Shown in pieces: positions 1 to 10,851 of a stretch of 52,715 bases of DNA. Source of the stretch: Chromera velia (taxonomy: Eukaryota; Sar; Chromeraceae); contig JAHBMJ010004061.1 of the NCBI GenBank assembly GCA_018398765.1, forward strand, positions 158,282 to 210,996, in the 5' to 3' direction. The stretch's first letter is position 1, and each line of letters starts with the position of its first letter. The notes under the pieces were generated by a model that saw only the letters and a list, made by a program, of their open reading frames with translations, searched no databases and was not told the DNA's origin. Both the position numbers and the translations under genes were made by a program.

Positions 1-321
1 GAGGCAAAAACTCTTCTGATTTTTGACTGGGGTCTGGATGACGAAATGCACACTGTGAATGTGATGAGCAGACTGAACCGGTTGATGCCCAACAGCAAAC
101 TTGTCGTCGATGATAATGACGATGCCGACACTTTCCTTGAGGAATTGGACGAAGAAGAAATCGAAAAGGAAATTGCCAACTTCATCTTGGAGGTGGCAGT
201 GGAAACTGGGTATGTCAGTCAACAGGAGGTTGCAGTTGCAGTTACAATGATGGATGATGACTGGGATTCCGACAGCGACTCGTCCTCTGACGAGGAACTT
301 GAGGTGCTTGCCAGTGGCTGA
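1..321 (+). CDS. 3' end of an acidic-tailed protein gene (partial)
   Basis: The frame is open from base 1 to a TGA at 319-321, giving 106 residues. The start lies outside the window, and an internal ATG at 46 is probably not the true start. The segment opens with a hydrophobic/aromatic stretch (TLLIFDWGLDDE), passes through a Glu/Asp-rich helix-like part (EELDEEEIEKEIANFILEV) and ends in an acidic Ser/Asp tail (DSDSDSSSDEE) typical of casein-kinase-2-type targets. I do not recognise a family. Codon use and the lack of stops fit a real terminal exon. No polyadenylation signal could be pinned down after the stop. Confidence 0.6.
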   Translation, partial: EAKTLLIFDWGLDDEMHTVNVMSRLNRLMPNSKLVVDDNDDADTFLEELDEEEIEKEIANFILEVAVETGYVSQQEVAVAVTMMDDDWDSDSDSSSDEELEVLASG

Positions 322-2552
322 GACTGTCGACCGTCCCCGCTCTGGGGGGGGGAAGGGGGACCCGAGAGCAGTTGAATGATGTATGAATGACTGCATGCAT
401 GCATGAATGCGTGGGCGAGGTTGGAGTTCCAGCTTTTTCAGTTTAGCTCGGACTGGAATTGAGGAAGAGACAACGTGGGGCGGCAGGGCCCACACTACAA
501 TGAAGGCGTGCGTCAAGGTGAAGAACCGAAAAGATTGAAGGTCTCAGACTGGAGGGTTCAGTCTGATTCAAGAGGTAGGCAGACGAAGTGAGATGACCGA
601 CTGAAAGAATGGCTTTGAGGAAATGTTGGCATCGATGCTTACAGGCCCACCAGCCAGAGCTGTGCCAACGTGCCGTGTATCGTCAAATTGCCATAATGAA
701 AAAGGAAAGAGAAGAGAATGGTTGCGTCATCTCTCTTGGTCAATCACGCAATTAGTTGCATTAAGTACGTCGTCCACCCGTAAGTCACGGCGATGGTCGA
801 TCAGTCATTCGAAGTAACAGTTTTTTCGACTGAGTGAATGAGTGAGTGAGTGAGTGAATGATGAATGTATGGATTGATGTTTTTGCCACTGCATCTTTGA
901 GTGACTGACTGCCCCTGCCCGCAGTTTCTGAAAACGATCGAACGACTCAATCCATCGAATGCATTAGTGCTTGTCCAATGGCAGCAAAGGTGGGGAAGGG
1001 AGGACATGCTCAGCTTCTCCTCATCTGTGGACGGACTACTTCTTCCTTGCGTGCGTGCATGCGTGCATCTGCATGCGTGCATCCGCGCCCGGTTGCTTCC
1101 GTGACCCTCTTCATTAGTCGTAGCCCCCGCAGGAAGCTGACGCTGTGCAGGCTTCCTCCTTTCTTTCCTTTCGCTGTTTTCTGCATGGATGGTCTGGCTT
1201 TGTTTGACTGTCTTCTCTCGCTATTAGTAGCTGCTTTTTAGAACACAGATCGAATCTTTTTACAGTCCTCTGACTACGCCTGACTAGCGCTGCGTGCCTG
1301 TAGACTGCGAGTCGACGGCCGGATTCAGGCTGTCACAGAATTTTAACATGTATCGCATACATACTAGATCGCAGGATGCCATCCCTTCTGCTAGCCCTTC
1401 TGAGGGGTGAGAACTTATGTGATCCTAGATGTGATCTCTAGTATGACCTAGAAGGCGTCGTTAAATATTCACTTAATATAACTTGAAACTTCAAACTTGT
1501 TGCAAGTAGCTAGGGCTACTAAGTTGGTAACATAATAATAATGATCATATTTTATTGAAACTGTTCAATAAAAGGACACCCTGGTCACACTCACCATTTC
1601 TAATGAGTATATATATTCTTATTGATAAACTTTAAAAAACGTGACTCTATACACTTAACTTTGAATTTGAAAGATCATAAACAGATTTAATTTCAAGTTG
1701 CAACAAGTAGCAACAAGCTTACAAAAAATCTTTAGTGCGTAGCCCCTACTACCACTGTGGCACCCCCTAGGCCTATCTAAGCTTAAACCCTAGCTTGAAT
1801 CTACTTAGACCTATATATATAGGCTAAGTTAAGCTTGAATTGGCTTTAATGATATAAGTTAATATGTTTTAAACTCCATGCATTGATTTTAATTTTTTAA
1901 TAATGTACGAATGTATGCAATTATGAGGTAAACATTTTTTGTATTTGTATATTCTAAACTAGGTGTAAACGTATATGTGGTAGTATAGTGTTCGGTAGTA
2001 GGAATCGGTCTAGGAATCGGTACACCGTATACATCTTTTCTGAATCTAGTTCTCAATAAATCAAACCTGTGGAGTATCTCAGGATAGTACATTCATATAA
2101 TATATATATCAAAGCTATGATCTATACAACTGTTTATCACCAGCGTTTTCTCTTAAAAGTTCGATAACATTTCAAACTTAATTTGCGTATGCAACTGAAG
2201 ACGGGATAAGAGGCGTAGTGACGTTTAGTGACGTTGTAGTGTTGAGTTGTCAGACATTTGCCAGACGACCTAAAAAGGAACGCGAAAGTTGAGGACACTG
2301 CCGAAAAGTGGCCCCTCTTCCCTGTTGTTCAATGCTCTTGTTTGATGCGGCTCAATGGTCAGCGGTGCGTTCGTGTGTGTGAGAAAGGTCAAGTCCCCAC
2401 ATATGGCTTGCATCGACACACCTGTACGTGTGAAAGTGAGAAAACGACTGGCGCGAACAAATTCTTCGGCATGAGAACAGAGAAGGCCCGCGTGCACACT
2501 CATTCGCATGGGGGAATCAAAAAGAAAAAGAAGTGAAAACATGCGGCAATCT
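322..2552. other. intergenic, gene-poor, AT-rich in its second half
   Basis: Bases 322-1250 have mixed composition with short overlapping frames on both strands, none with codon bias or a domain. They contain GCAT- and GTGA-type short repeats (around 838-860 and 1050-1085). Bases 1260-2240 are strongly AT-rich with scattered TATATA tracts and no convincing gene. Bases 2250-2550 hold only the 3' flank of the next gene. Confidence 0.5.
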
Positions 2553-3521
2553 CTATTTTGCGAATTCAATCAGCCACTGTTTGAGGTTTTTCTTGACCTT
2601 CGCCTTCAACGACTCTGCAACCGAGAGGTCTCCATCTATCTGGTCCTCCAGATCGTCTGCAGAGATTTCTTTCCGTAAGGGCCACACCAGAACACCCGGA
2701 TACTTTGACACGCTCTCATTTAAGTAATCGTCCACAGCGGCAATCTCAGCACTGCTGTACGCGCGCGGATGGTCACCTACAGGCAGGACTGTGACCGCCA
2801 CCCAAATTGCAGTCCTGTGGTCGGCTGCATGATCCACCACTCTGCCTACGTCCCCGGGCCACTGCTCTTTGAAGAATCTAGCCACTCTGTAGGTCTGTGA
2901 GGAGGTTTCAGTGATTGGTTTGTAGTGTCTGAGAGTGGTGGAGAAGGATGGGTAGTTAGACACAATGGTGGTAGCGTGAAGGAGACCGATACGTAGACGG
3001 GTGGAAACTTCTAGGCACGCTTTGAAAAGCCAGCTGCCACACCCGCCCCCCTCCAGCTCACAGAAAAGCGATCCAAATTCCGAAATGGTCAGATCCTGAA
3101 GTATGGTCTGTCTGCCTTTGAGTGTCGCGACTCCCATTGGCGTCTGGTCTTTATAAACGCCAATCAATACGTAAGACGACGCAAGTCTTTCTGCTATCTC
3201 TTCTAGGGTCCCTGGTGTGCCTGATTGTGCCTGTCCCTTGAGAATTAATGCAGCAAAACTCAGCAGGTCCTCCTTTCGAGGAGCCACACCCCCTGCGGTT
3301 TCAGAAAAGACTGCGAGCTCCGCCCCCCACTTCTGTGTTGCATAGTCGCGCAACGACTGGGAAAACACATGGCGGGTACAGTCCTTTGCCTGAAGTAGAA
3401 TGGGACTGAAAGACTCTGTGCTGCAGCCGAGACTCTCTACATCAAGTCGTTGACTGAGTTTTCTGTCCAGACAGACTGCTGGGACGACGAGGCAGAGCAG
3501 GCCGAGGAGGTGCGGCAACAT
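2553..3521 (-). CDS. secreted GNAT-fold acetyltransferase-like protein
   Basis: A single uninterrupted 322-residue frame starts at an ATG at 3521. Residues 1-18 form a signal peptide with a hydrophobic core (LLGLLCLVVPAVC). Residues 115-205 look like the core of a GNAT N-acetyltransferase: strands around YVLIGVYKD and GVATLKG, then an acidic strand leading into GGGCGSWLFKACLE (158-171). This fits the acetyl-CoA pyrophosphate loop (family pattern Q/R-x-x-G-x-G/A) and its helix. A last strand before YKPI resembles the usual GNAT end. Residues 210-322 are an extra C-terminal region ending in a Lys-rich helix. The fold match is by pattern only, and GNAT enzymes are rarely secreted, so the substrate and even the activity are open. 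It is transcribed away from the hydrolase gene at 4132. Confidence 0.6.
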   Translation of the reverse strand: MLPHLLGLLCLVVPAVCLDRKLSQRLDVESLGCSTESFSPILLQAKDCTRHVFSQSLRDYATQKWGAELAVFSETAGGVAPRKEDLLSFAALILKGQAQSGTPGTLEEIAERLASSYVLIGVYKDQTPMGVATLKGRQTILQDLTISEFGSLFCELEGGGCGSWLFKACLEVSTRLRIGLLHATTIVSNYPSFSTTLRHYKPITETSSQTYRVARFFKEQWPGDVGRVVDHAADHRTAIWVAVTVLPVGDHPRAYSSAEIAAVDDYLNESVSKYPGVLVWPLRKEISADDLEDQIDGDLSVAESLKAKVKKNLKQWLIEFAK

Positions 3522-4131
3522 GTATGGTTACTGTGTTGTATGCCTCACTTCTTCATGTCTGTTCGGCAGACATCGATAGATTTCAAGTATTGTTGCGTGA
3601 ATTGCGAATTCAAACACACTTTGTCACGTCCCCCCTTGTCTTGGACAGAAAAAGCGTACAAACAAAGGCTCACCTGGCCATGTGCACCACGTTTGTCTGT
3701 GTGCACGTGTATTTCAGATAACGAACAACACATGAACAACACTTGTGATGCATGTTGCATGACTTTGATTCTTAGCATGCGCGCGCCGCATGCACGCGGC
3801 GCCGCAGCCTGCCGCTCGGCGCGCCCTGCATGCAGAGAGCGGAGACGGCTGGAAGTCAACTTTCTCGGAGACGGCAAATTCGATCGTCAAACGCTCCAAG
3901 AACGTATGAAGTCCTCATCCAGCACAACAACTCTGCGAATTCAGTCAAATACAGTCCAGCTGAGCTGTCAGAAAGTGTTGGTAGGAATTCCAGTGTGACC
4001 TGATCTCTGTAAGAACGATTTCATTCGACCGTTGCATGACTCAGTCAGAAGACCCTGTCCCAAGTCATGTGCTCTCCTGTCATTTGTAGCAACTTCTTGG
4101 ACAGACCCAGGCACAGGGCTTTCTTGGCGCT
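3522..4131. promoter_or_regulatory. shared divergent intergenic region
   Basis: This 610-bp spacer separates two genes transcribed in opposite directions, so it must hold both 5' regions. It contains a GC-rich palindrome-rich block near 3775-3805 (GCATGCGCGCGCCGCATGC). No TATA box could be assigned with confidence. A 182-codon frame runs through it on the plus strand from 3450 but overlaps the GNAT gene antisense and has no domain. Confidence 0.35.
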
Positions 4132-5631
4132 ATGCCGGGCCCCTGTCTTCCCTACACATGCACAGCTATAGTTTTTGTCTTTCTTGTCTGGTTCTTTGCT
4201 GTGGCTCCCTTCTTGAACGAACATGCAACTTGCAAAAAAACGGATGCCGCGTTGGACCTCCAAGAATATTCTCTGGTGTTACGATACCTTCCACGGGACG
4301 TATACCCCGAAGCTAGGTGCCTGGACGGGTCGGATGCTGGTTTCTTCATCCGCCTCGCCCCGATTGGATCTGCTTGCGCTGATGATTGGGTTTTCTCCTT
4401 ACAAGGAGGGGGGTTGTGCATCTCCCCCTTCGAATGTTGGAACAGAAAGGACACGAAGTTGGGATCCTCTTGCCAGTTTCCCGCGGATTATTGGGACCAT
4501 GACTCTCTCCTCTCTCAACATGAGGGGAATCCTTTCGCGGAATGTAACCACGTTTTGATTCCTTACTGCTCAGGAGACACACATGCTGGAACGGGCAATG
4601 CAGGGAGGGCGGGCCCCTGGGGTCTTCATTTTGCGGGGATGAGAATTGTAGAGAGTGTTCTAGTGCACTTACGTGACACCGTGATGGTGTACCCATCTGA
4701 GTCCTCGATTCGATTTGAGAGTCTCAGAGTAGGCAGGCATGCCGGGGCCCTCCCGGGATTTGAGTCTGAGGGGGGGCCGATGCTTTCGTCTGTGTCTGGT
4801 CCCCGACGAGTAGTTTTGGCCGGTAGCTCGGCAGGGGGTATTGGAGTGGCTTTGATTTCCGATGAGATCAGGGACTCGGTTTTTCGTCCTTCGTCAGACA
4901 AATTTGTTCAGCCAGCCGAGGGGCCTCTTGCACAAGGCGACACAGTCTCTAGAGCGCTCCGAGAACGTTTTTTTGAAAAATTGCAGTCGACTGAGATGCT
5001 TGCGATTCCTCAGTCAGGTCTGTATTTCCCTGAGGGAATCCATTTTGGATTTCTGAGAGGGTCACCTCAAGTTGCAGATGCTTTGAGTCCTCGAGCCGCG
5101 TGTCGTGGAGTTCTCAGTTGGGCCTTTTCGGACTCGTTCTTGTTCGACAACGAGTCTGTTGACTGGGATGTCGTCAGGGCCCTTCGGAAGACGAAAGTCC
5201 GGACGCTGGTGGTTGCAAATTCACTTGATAGAGATACTCGTGCGAGAGTTTTGTGGCCTCAAGGGGAGAGAGAATTGAATGAGTGGAGGAAAGCCGCTGT
5301 GAAAACAGCCAGGAGTCTGGCTGATTCAGAGGCTCGGATCTCCTTTTTCATGCCCCCTTGCACTGCGCATACTGACACGCCGTGTGTCGGAAACAGTGGT
5401 ACAACTGTGAATGGAATGAATTACAGCGAAGCATTACGAGCGTTTATCAACGGCATTACGAGCATTACCAGCCGTTTGGTTTGTTTGGAAACATGTCGGG
5501 AATTTGTCAAGGGGGGTGCCTTAACCAGTAAATCAACAACAATATTCAAGTTCCCACAACCGTGGCACAACGTGCTGCATATCATCCATGCATACCTTCC
5601 GACGAATGAGGATCCATGCCACCTGGATTGA
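4132..5631 (+). CDS. Notum/pectin-acetylesterase-family serine hydrolase
   Basis: An intronless 499-residue frame begins at an ATG at 4132. Residues 10-27 are a hydrophobic segment that could be a signal peptide or type II anchor. LQGGGLC (90-96) fits the oxyanion-hole loop of the pectinacetylesterase/Notum family (PF03283). The nucleophile elbow GSSAGG places the catalytic Ser at 233, Asp is at 366 or 368 (SLDRDT), and His is 413 in PPCTAHTDTPC, the family's Cys-x-x-His signature. The order and spacing are close to those of animal Notum and plant PAE, and the length is normal for the family. Many Cys residues fit an extracellular or luminal enzyme. The family removes acyl groups: plant members take acetyl from pectin, Notum takes palmitoleate from Wnt. 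The substrate here is unknown, perhaps cell-wall or surface glycans. Confidence 0.85.
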   Translation: MPGPCLPYTCTAIVFVFLVWFFAVAPFLNEHATCKKTDAALDLQEYSLVLRYLPRDVYPEARCLDGSDAGFFIRLAPIGSACADDWVFSLQGGGLCISPFECWNRKDTKLGSSCQFPADYWDHDSLLSQHEGNPFAECNHVLIPYCSGDTHAGTGNAGRAGPWGLHFAGMRIVESVLVHLRDTVMVYPSESSIRFESLRVGRHAGALPGFESEGGPMLSSVSGPRRVVLAGSSAGGIGVALISDEIRDSVFRPSSDKFVQPAEGPLAQGDTVSRALRERFFEKLQSTEMLAIPQSGLYFPEGIHFGFLRGSPQVADALSPRAACRGVLSWAFSDSFLFDNESVDWDVVRALRKTKVRTLVVANSLDRDTRARVLWPQGERELNEWRKAAVKTARSLADSEARISFFMPPCTAHTDTPCVGNSGTTVNGMNYSEALRAFINGITSITSRLVCLETCREFVKGGALTSKSTTIFKFPQPWHNVLHIIHAYLPTNEDPCHLD

Positions 5632-7225
5632 AAAGCATTGCAATCATATTGCATCGATCGCAGACTTGATTCGCTGCATCATTCGCATGCAATGCCAATA
5701 TACGTACGTGCTAGCGTACGTGCATGGTGATACGGATCATGCAGGTTATATTATAACTTATATATTACTATAGTTAAATTGGTTACGTACCAGGTTACGT
5801 ACTAACTTACCAGATTTGTTATGAACTGGTGGTCAGCGGTCGTCAGCCAGCTTTAACAGCCTGAGGTAGTTAAATCATACATGAATGAAAGTGTAATATT
5901 TAATTGGAAGTTTAGCTGTATACCAAAATTTATATATTACATTCCATTCAGTGATTTATGCTAAAATTCGATCATGCATGTTACAGCCTATTAAACTCTA
6001 TAGATTAAACTTATATGCAAAACTAGCTTGAGTCTCGAGACAAAACTTAATCAACGTCGATTCAACGATAACGTGTCACGTGCGTACTATATGTATATTT
6101 TTTAGCTTAGTCCTTAACTGCATCTGTCACAAAAACTTAGGATCGCTATTTTGTATTGATATCGGTCAACTCTAAGATAAACTAGTCTTGAACTACAACA
6201 TAAAAAAATATGTGCCGTCAACTTTAATTTGTTAACTTTTGTTAGGATATTACACATGTATTGTAGTACAGTGTTCCAAATCGATCTTTTAAAATACCGA
6301 ATATCGAGAATGTCAATTACGATGTCGATGTCCGTATGACATAGCCTTATTTAAAAGCCAAACAGTATATGAATACGATGTATACGATGCTTATCCGTTA
6401 TCAATATGTGTTAATTGGTATCTCAGGCTTCTGGTGACAAAGTTTTATATATAGGCCTATAATGCCGTTGATGTAATACATATGATGCATAATATTTAAA
6501 CAAAATTATAATTCAATCCAGTACTAATTAATTTACTTAGAATTCAAATTAATCAGCACTCTTATACAAAATTTGTCTACAAAGGTCATACAGAGAGAGT
6601 TTTATAGACTTTATAAGTTACTGTACATGCAATCAAAGCGACTCCTCCGGATCGTCACCCCAGCCAACCTAACCGCTTCATTCGCACTCTCCACTAACAT
6701 GCAAAGTCAAATCAAGAGCTTCAAACTTCGGTTTCTCAACTGATCAGACGAGCTCCGCTCATTCCAATGGTGGCAACGGATGGATCTTCTCTCTGGTGCA
6801 AGCACAACTATGCAGTAATGTTCACATCTACCATCTCTTCCATAAACCACTCATACCAACGGATGGATCCGGCCTCTCTCTATTGCTACCACTGTATGAT
6901 AATGGCAGACCAGAGAGTGCCATGAGGACGCACTTGCCCCACTACCAGACAGGTGCGGGGGGTTAGCTGAGCAGGGCATGCACGTTTTTTTGTGCCATTC
7001 GGACAATAGACAGCCCCCAGCAATGAAACAGGAGGTTGACGACAGTATCAGAGAAGGCACGAATCGAGCTGGGATGATGTGAGTTCCCTTTGGTCAATTC
7101 GATTTCATCTCTGAAAAATTTGTGGTGAAGGATGTTTGATACCGAAGGCTCTAACCCACTTCTCCCTCACCAAGTGAGGTCCATTGTCTCGATCACTTTC
7201 AGCACGGCATACAAGGGGGAGTGAG
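5632..7225. other. intergenic AT-rich region
   Basis: Bases 5640-6640 are AT-rich with frequent TATATA and ACGTAC steps and no supported gene. Bases 6640-7225 rise in GC and resemble decayed coding or repeat DNA on the minus strand, downstream of the remnant at 7226-8236, but stops are frequent in all frames. A short near-duplicate (CCAACGGATGGAT-like, near 6775 and 6858) occurs twice within 100 bp. Confidence 0.4.
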
Positions 7226-8236
7226 TTACATCCTTCTTGGCTTCCCTGCGCAGCTGAGGCTGCGCTCCTCTACTAGGACCTGGAGGCTTTCCCTATCTGA
7301 CAGGCCATGTGGGCCTGCCGGAAGACTGGAGGGACTCAGGGTATCAGAGACGGACCTGATAGTAGAAAGAGGGGCTGGGGTGCGTACAGGAGGGGGGATG
7401 GGGATGGGCAGGTGGGCTTTTGGACGAGCTCCGGGAGGAGGGGGATAGTACATGGCAGAGGTAGGGAGGAACGGTTTCAGGTTGGTCTTGAGGAGTCGTG
7501 GTAGGGTAACCAGTGCTAGGAGCAATTAAATTGCAGTGCCCATTGCTTCAAGGAAGTCCGGCCAAACAATAATTGCAATTATTGCAATTAATTGCTAATA
7601 ATTGCAATCAGACTCAAATATGTAGTTATTAAGTGAATGGGGGTATCAGATGACAGTGTACAATGAAATACCAACTCAAATGTAAGCATTTATGAAATGA
7701 AATGATTATAAATCATCTAAAACAAACGTTTTACGACTTACAACTTGGTGTTTCATGTTTTAAACTGTGTAAACTGTTGTAAAATTCACCAAACAGTATC
7801 TAACCACGCCTAAACAACACATGGCAACATATGAACAACATATAGCAACACATAAACAACGCATGAACAAAAATCACAATTAATTGCAACTAATTGCCTC
7901 TTGCCCGCTCCTGGCAAACAATAATTGTTTGCAATTAATTCCAATAATTGCAATTACAATAATTGTATAATATAATTTGTATCCCTAGCACTTCCCCTGA
8001 TCGATCGGATGCAGCGTTGGAGGCGTCCAGCATCGATTGAAAGAAGAAGGATGAAGCCCTGTCTGAAGTTTCCGTTGGCTGTAGGTCCCCTCTCTCTTGA
8101 GACGTGAACTGCTGTCGATCAAACAGCTGACGCACTTGGAACCCAGTCCCCTGCCCTCGCTCTTTTCCTCTGTGACCAAGTATTTCACCTCAAGAAACAG
8201 ATGACTTGGGAGCCTGACAGGCCGCAAGCAATACAA
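7226..8236 (-). pseudogene. decayed coding remnant split by an AT-rich insertion
   Basis: Two coding-looking minus-strand pieces flank an AT-rich insert. The upstream piece (about 8135 to 7993) reads RQLFDRQQFTSQERGD, then a Ser/Asp-rich stretch ending SDRSGEVL. The downstream piece (about 7511 to 7226) reads LVTLPRLLKTNLKPFLP, followed by Pro-rich MYYPPPPGARPKAHLPIPI, and stops at 7226. The remnant may come from a mobile-element or Pro-rich host protein, but I do not recognise the family. The joined reading is an inference from position and strand only. Confidence 0.25.
7512..7992. repeat. AT-rich insertion bounded by inverted AGTGCTAGG
   Basis: The segment starts with AGTGCTAGG (7512-7520) and ends with its reverse complement CCTAGCACT (7984-7992). 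Just inside both ends are dense CAATTAATTGC / AATAATTGC motifs (7520-7610 and 7870-7975) that can pair with each other. The core is AT-rich without a gene. No clear target-site duplication was found, so it may be a degenerate fold-back element. Confidence 0.4.
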
Positions 8237-8283
8237 CAGGTAGCTTCGAAGCTCCGGTTCTCCTCAGTTCACACCGTTCCTGC

Positions 8284-8462
8284 ATGTACAATAAAGAAGA
8301 AAGGAAGGAAGGAAGGAAGGAAGGAAAGAAGGAGGGAAGGAAGGAACAAAGAAAGACAGAAAGAGAGACAGAGAGACAGAGAGAAAGAGAAAGAGAGACA
8401 AAGAGAAAGAGAAAGAGAGAAAAAGAAAGAGAGAAAGAGAGAAAAAGAGAGAAAAAGAGAGA
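8284..8462. repeat. purine-only GGAA/GAGA microsatellite tract
   Basis: About 180 bases of almost pure purine on the plus strand: GGAA-type units first, then GACA and GAGA-type units. It gives long Lys/Arg/Glu or Ser/Leu/Phe frames on both strands that are composition artefacts. Such mirror-like polypurine can form triplex DNA. Confidence 0.9.
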
Positions 8463-10434
8463 ATGGGAGGAATGAGAAAAAACACACGCAAGAGAATGGA
8501 GGAAAGCGAGCGCGGAAACGTATATACAGAGATAGAAACATCCAATTCAGCATACCGTGCAACGTACAAACATACAGCAACAAAGTATAGCAAAGAGGCG
8601 CAAAGAGGAAAGCCATCTTTGTGCTTTTCAGAAATGAAATTGAATGATGACAGACAGGGAAGCGATTCTAAAAAAAAGATACCCTGCTGAGGCTCTTCAG
8701 TTATCCTGTCTCATTCTCTTTTCAAATCAGAGGTCGGGGTGAAGCTACTGTATCAGAATGGACTGCTATCATCAAGAGAGAGAGACGGACTTTTTCATAT
8801 TCTTGCACACGGCGTATGACGCTTCATTTGCGATCGAAATTTAAGACTTTTTGCGTGCCCTCGCTCACCCGAAGAAAATCATGTGCCTAGCTGTTACATG
8901 GATCCTCTTTGAGCCAGTCATCGATCGATTATGAAGGGCAGTTGGGGGAGCTCTGGAGTGCTAAAGCGCTGAACGGGGATTCTGTACATTTGAAGAGAGA
9001 GTGAGAAGATGCCGAAGGGGGAGGGGACATGGAAGTGAGGGGGGAAATTATGAGAAACGGAGAGGGGCACACGAGCACGAAGAGACGATTTGGAACGATG
9101 TGAAAAAAGGAGACAGGAACACAGTATGCAAAGTTTACGCCCAAAAACTCTCAGGACGCGCTCTCTTCTAGACTTTTCTCCACCCTATACAATCGCCCCA
9201 CGCACACACACTTGCATATAGAGGTGTATCCTCCTATTAGGACACCGGAGGGGGTGGGGCATCCAAGCTTGCTCCGTTATGCCCGTGGATGATCGTGGAT
9301 AGTGGGACGGGCATCGGGCGCTTCGCGCCCGATGTGCCGGACACCGCCCCCCCTGGCGTCCGCTGCTACCGGCCCGTGCGAGAAGGGATACCCCCCCCCG
9401 GTGTCCATGCAGAGTTGCTCACCGAGGCTGACGTTCAGCTTTTTAATGCATGCATGCATGCATGCATGCATTTTTTTTCTTAGAGGCCCATATATGTAAC
9501 GATGCTCCATAACAATACAATAACATGTTTTATGTGTGCAAACCGGGGAAAGTCTCTCAAAATTATGCGGACCATCTTTGGAACTCAAACCGCACAACCT
9601 ATCCTCAACGTTCAAAATTAATTTCACCTCCCATACACCTGAACGTGCTTGAACGGCAACACCCACCCAACCTTCTTCACTGAGTCCTCTGCCAATCAGT
9701 ACTGGCCACTCAACCTGAAAAGTTCGGCGAACACGCTCTACTCTACTAAATTGGATGTCAGCTGATCTGAGGTAAACAGAGTGATTTTTTCTCCACGTGT
9801 CGATCAAGAAGGAAGTCAGTTTGTAAGTGTAGATCGGAACAGAGACGGGAGTGAGGCTAGAAAGATGACGGCCCTAAGCTTCCGTCGGTGTATTTTGGAG
9901 TGAATGCAAAGAGAAGGAAGCTTCACGAAAAAAGGAAACAGTGTGAAGAGATCATGTCGTTGAATCCTCGTCTGCTGGACTTTGTCTGCGTTGATCCCAA
10001 TGACCCTTCTTCTGCTATCAACCCATCTTTTTTGCGGTATATCCTGGGGGCCCTGCAAGATCGACATTCCTTTGAAGAGTACATGCATGTATGACTCTAT
10101 GATAATAATCGCCTTTCCCTCTATCGCCTTTTCCTCTCCTCTCAGCATTTCTCACTGTTCGGAGATCGAAAAATTACTGATGACTTACACAGTCATTGAC
10201 AAGTTGCACATGAATGAGATTGCACATGATTGTTAACTAAGCTAGTGATATATTAGTAACATGATTAGTTTGAAAACACTTTTAAATAGTGTCTGATAGT
10301 TTAAGATATATTAGTGTTTTTGAGTTTTAAGATAGTCTTAGATAGTTGAAGAGATTTTAGGGAATTGTATAGCTGAGAAGTTAGGAGTTTTTTTTGTCCA
10401 CCATTATGTCTCACATCCCCCCGCCATCCATAGT
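8463..10434. other. intergenic region with small uncertain frames
   Basis: No gene is supported. A frame at 9954-10094 (MSLNPRLLDFVCVDPNDPSS...) reads like a short coding fragment of about 46 residues but has no domain or visible partners. A (GCAT)n run lies at 9448-9470 and a strong hairpin at 9312-9334. From 10230 the sequence is AT-rich. Confidence 0.35.
9312..9334. other. perfect GC-rich hairpin
   Basis: CATCGGGCGC, a TTC loop, then GCGCCCGATG: a 10-bp perfect stem with a three-base loop, extended by a G-T pair. It lies in non-coding sequence. As RNA it would be very stable, but no function is indicated. Confidence 0.7.
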
Positions 10435-10851
10435 CCGGCGTTCAGGGTTGCTTTTCTGGTCGGTAACAGGTCTAGTCTACCGGCAATTGCCGATAACCGG
10501 TAATAGCCTCAGTCTGCCTTCCTTTTACCGACAAAAAAAATGATAAAAATTAGGATCCCCCCAAAAAAATTTCGCCTGCGGCGCCAACCTTCAAAAACAT
10601 GTTTTTAAGTGTTTATTGGCATTTAAAAAGCCTATTCACATACAAAAAAAAATTAAAAAAATATTTAAAAAATATAAATTTTTAACTGTTTTACCCCTAT
10701 AAGTGGTAAAAAGTTTTAACAGCTCTATAACAGCGTCTGTCCAAAAACTACTCTCTTTTTTGACTTTGTTTCATCTCTCACTGTTCTGCTTCTCTATATA
10801 TCAGGCCTTGACCGTTGTTAGAGAGCGATCAAAGTAAGAGACAAAAAAAGT

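Noticed and set aside
3450-3998. 182-codon plus-strand frame between the GNAT and Notum-like genes
   Set aside because: Overlaps the GNAT gene's 5' end antisense, has no domain and odd composition; treated as a shadow in the divergent spacer.
8201-8616. Long Lys/Arg/Glu and Leu/Ser/Phe frames over the purine tract
   Set aside because: They come only from GGAA/GAGA microsatellite composition and have no independent coding signal.
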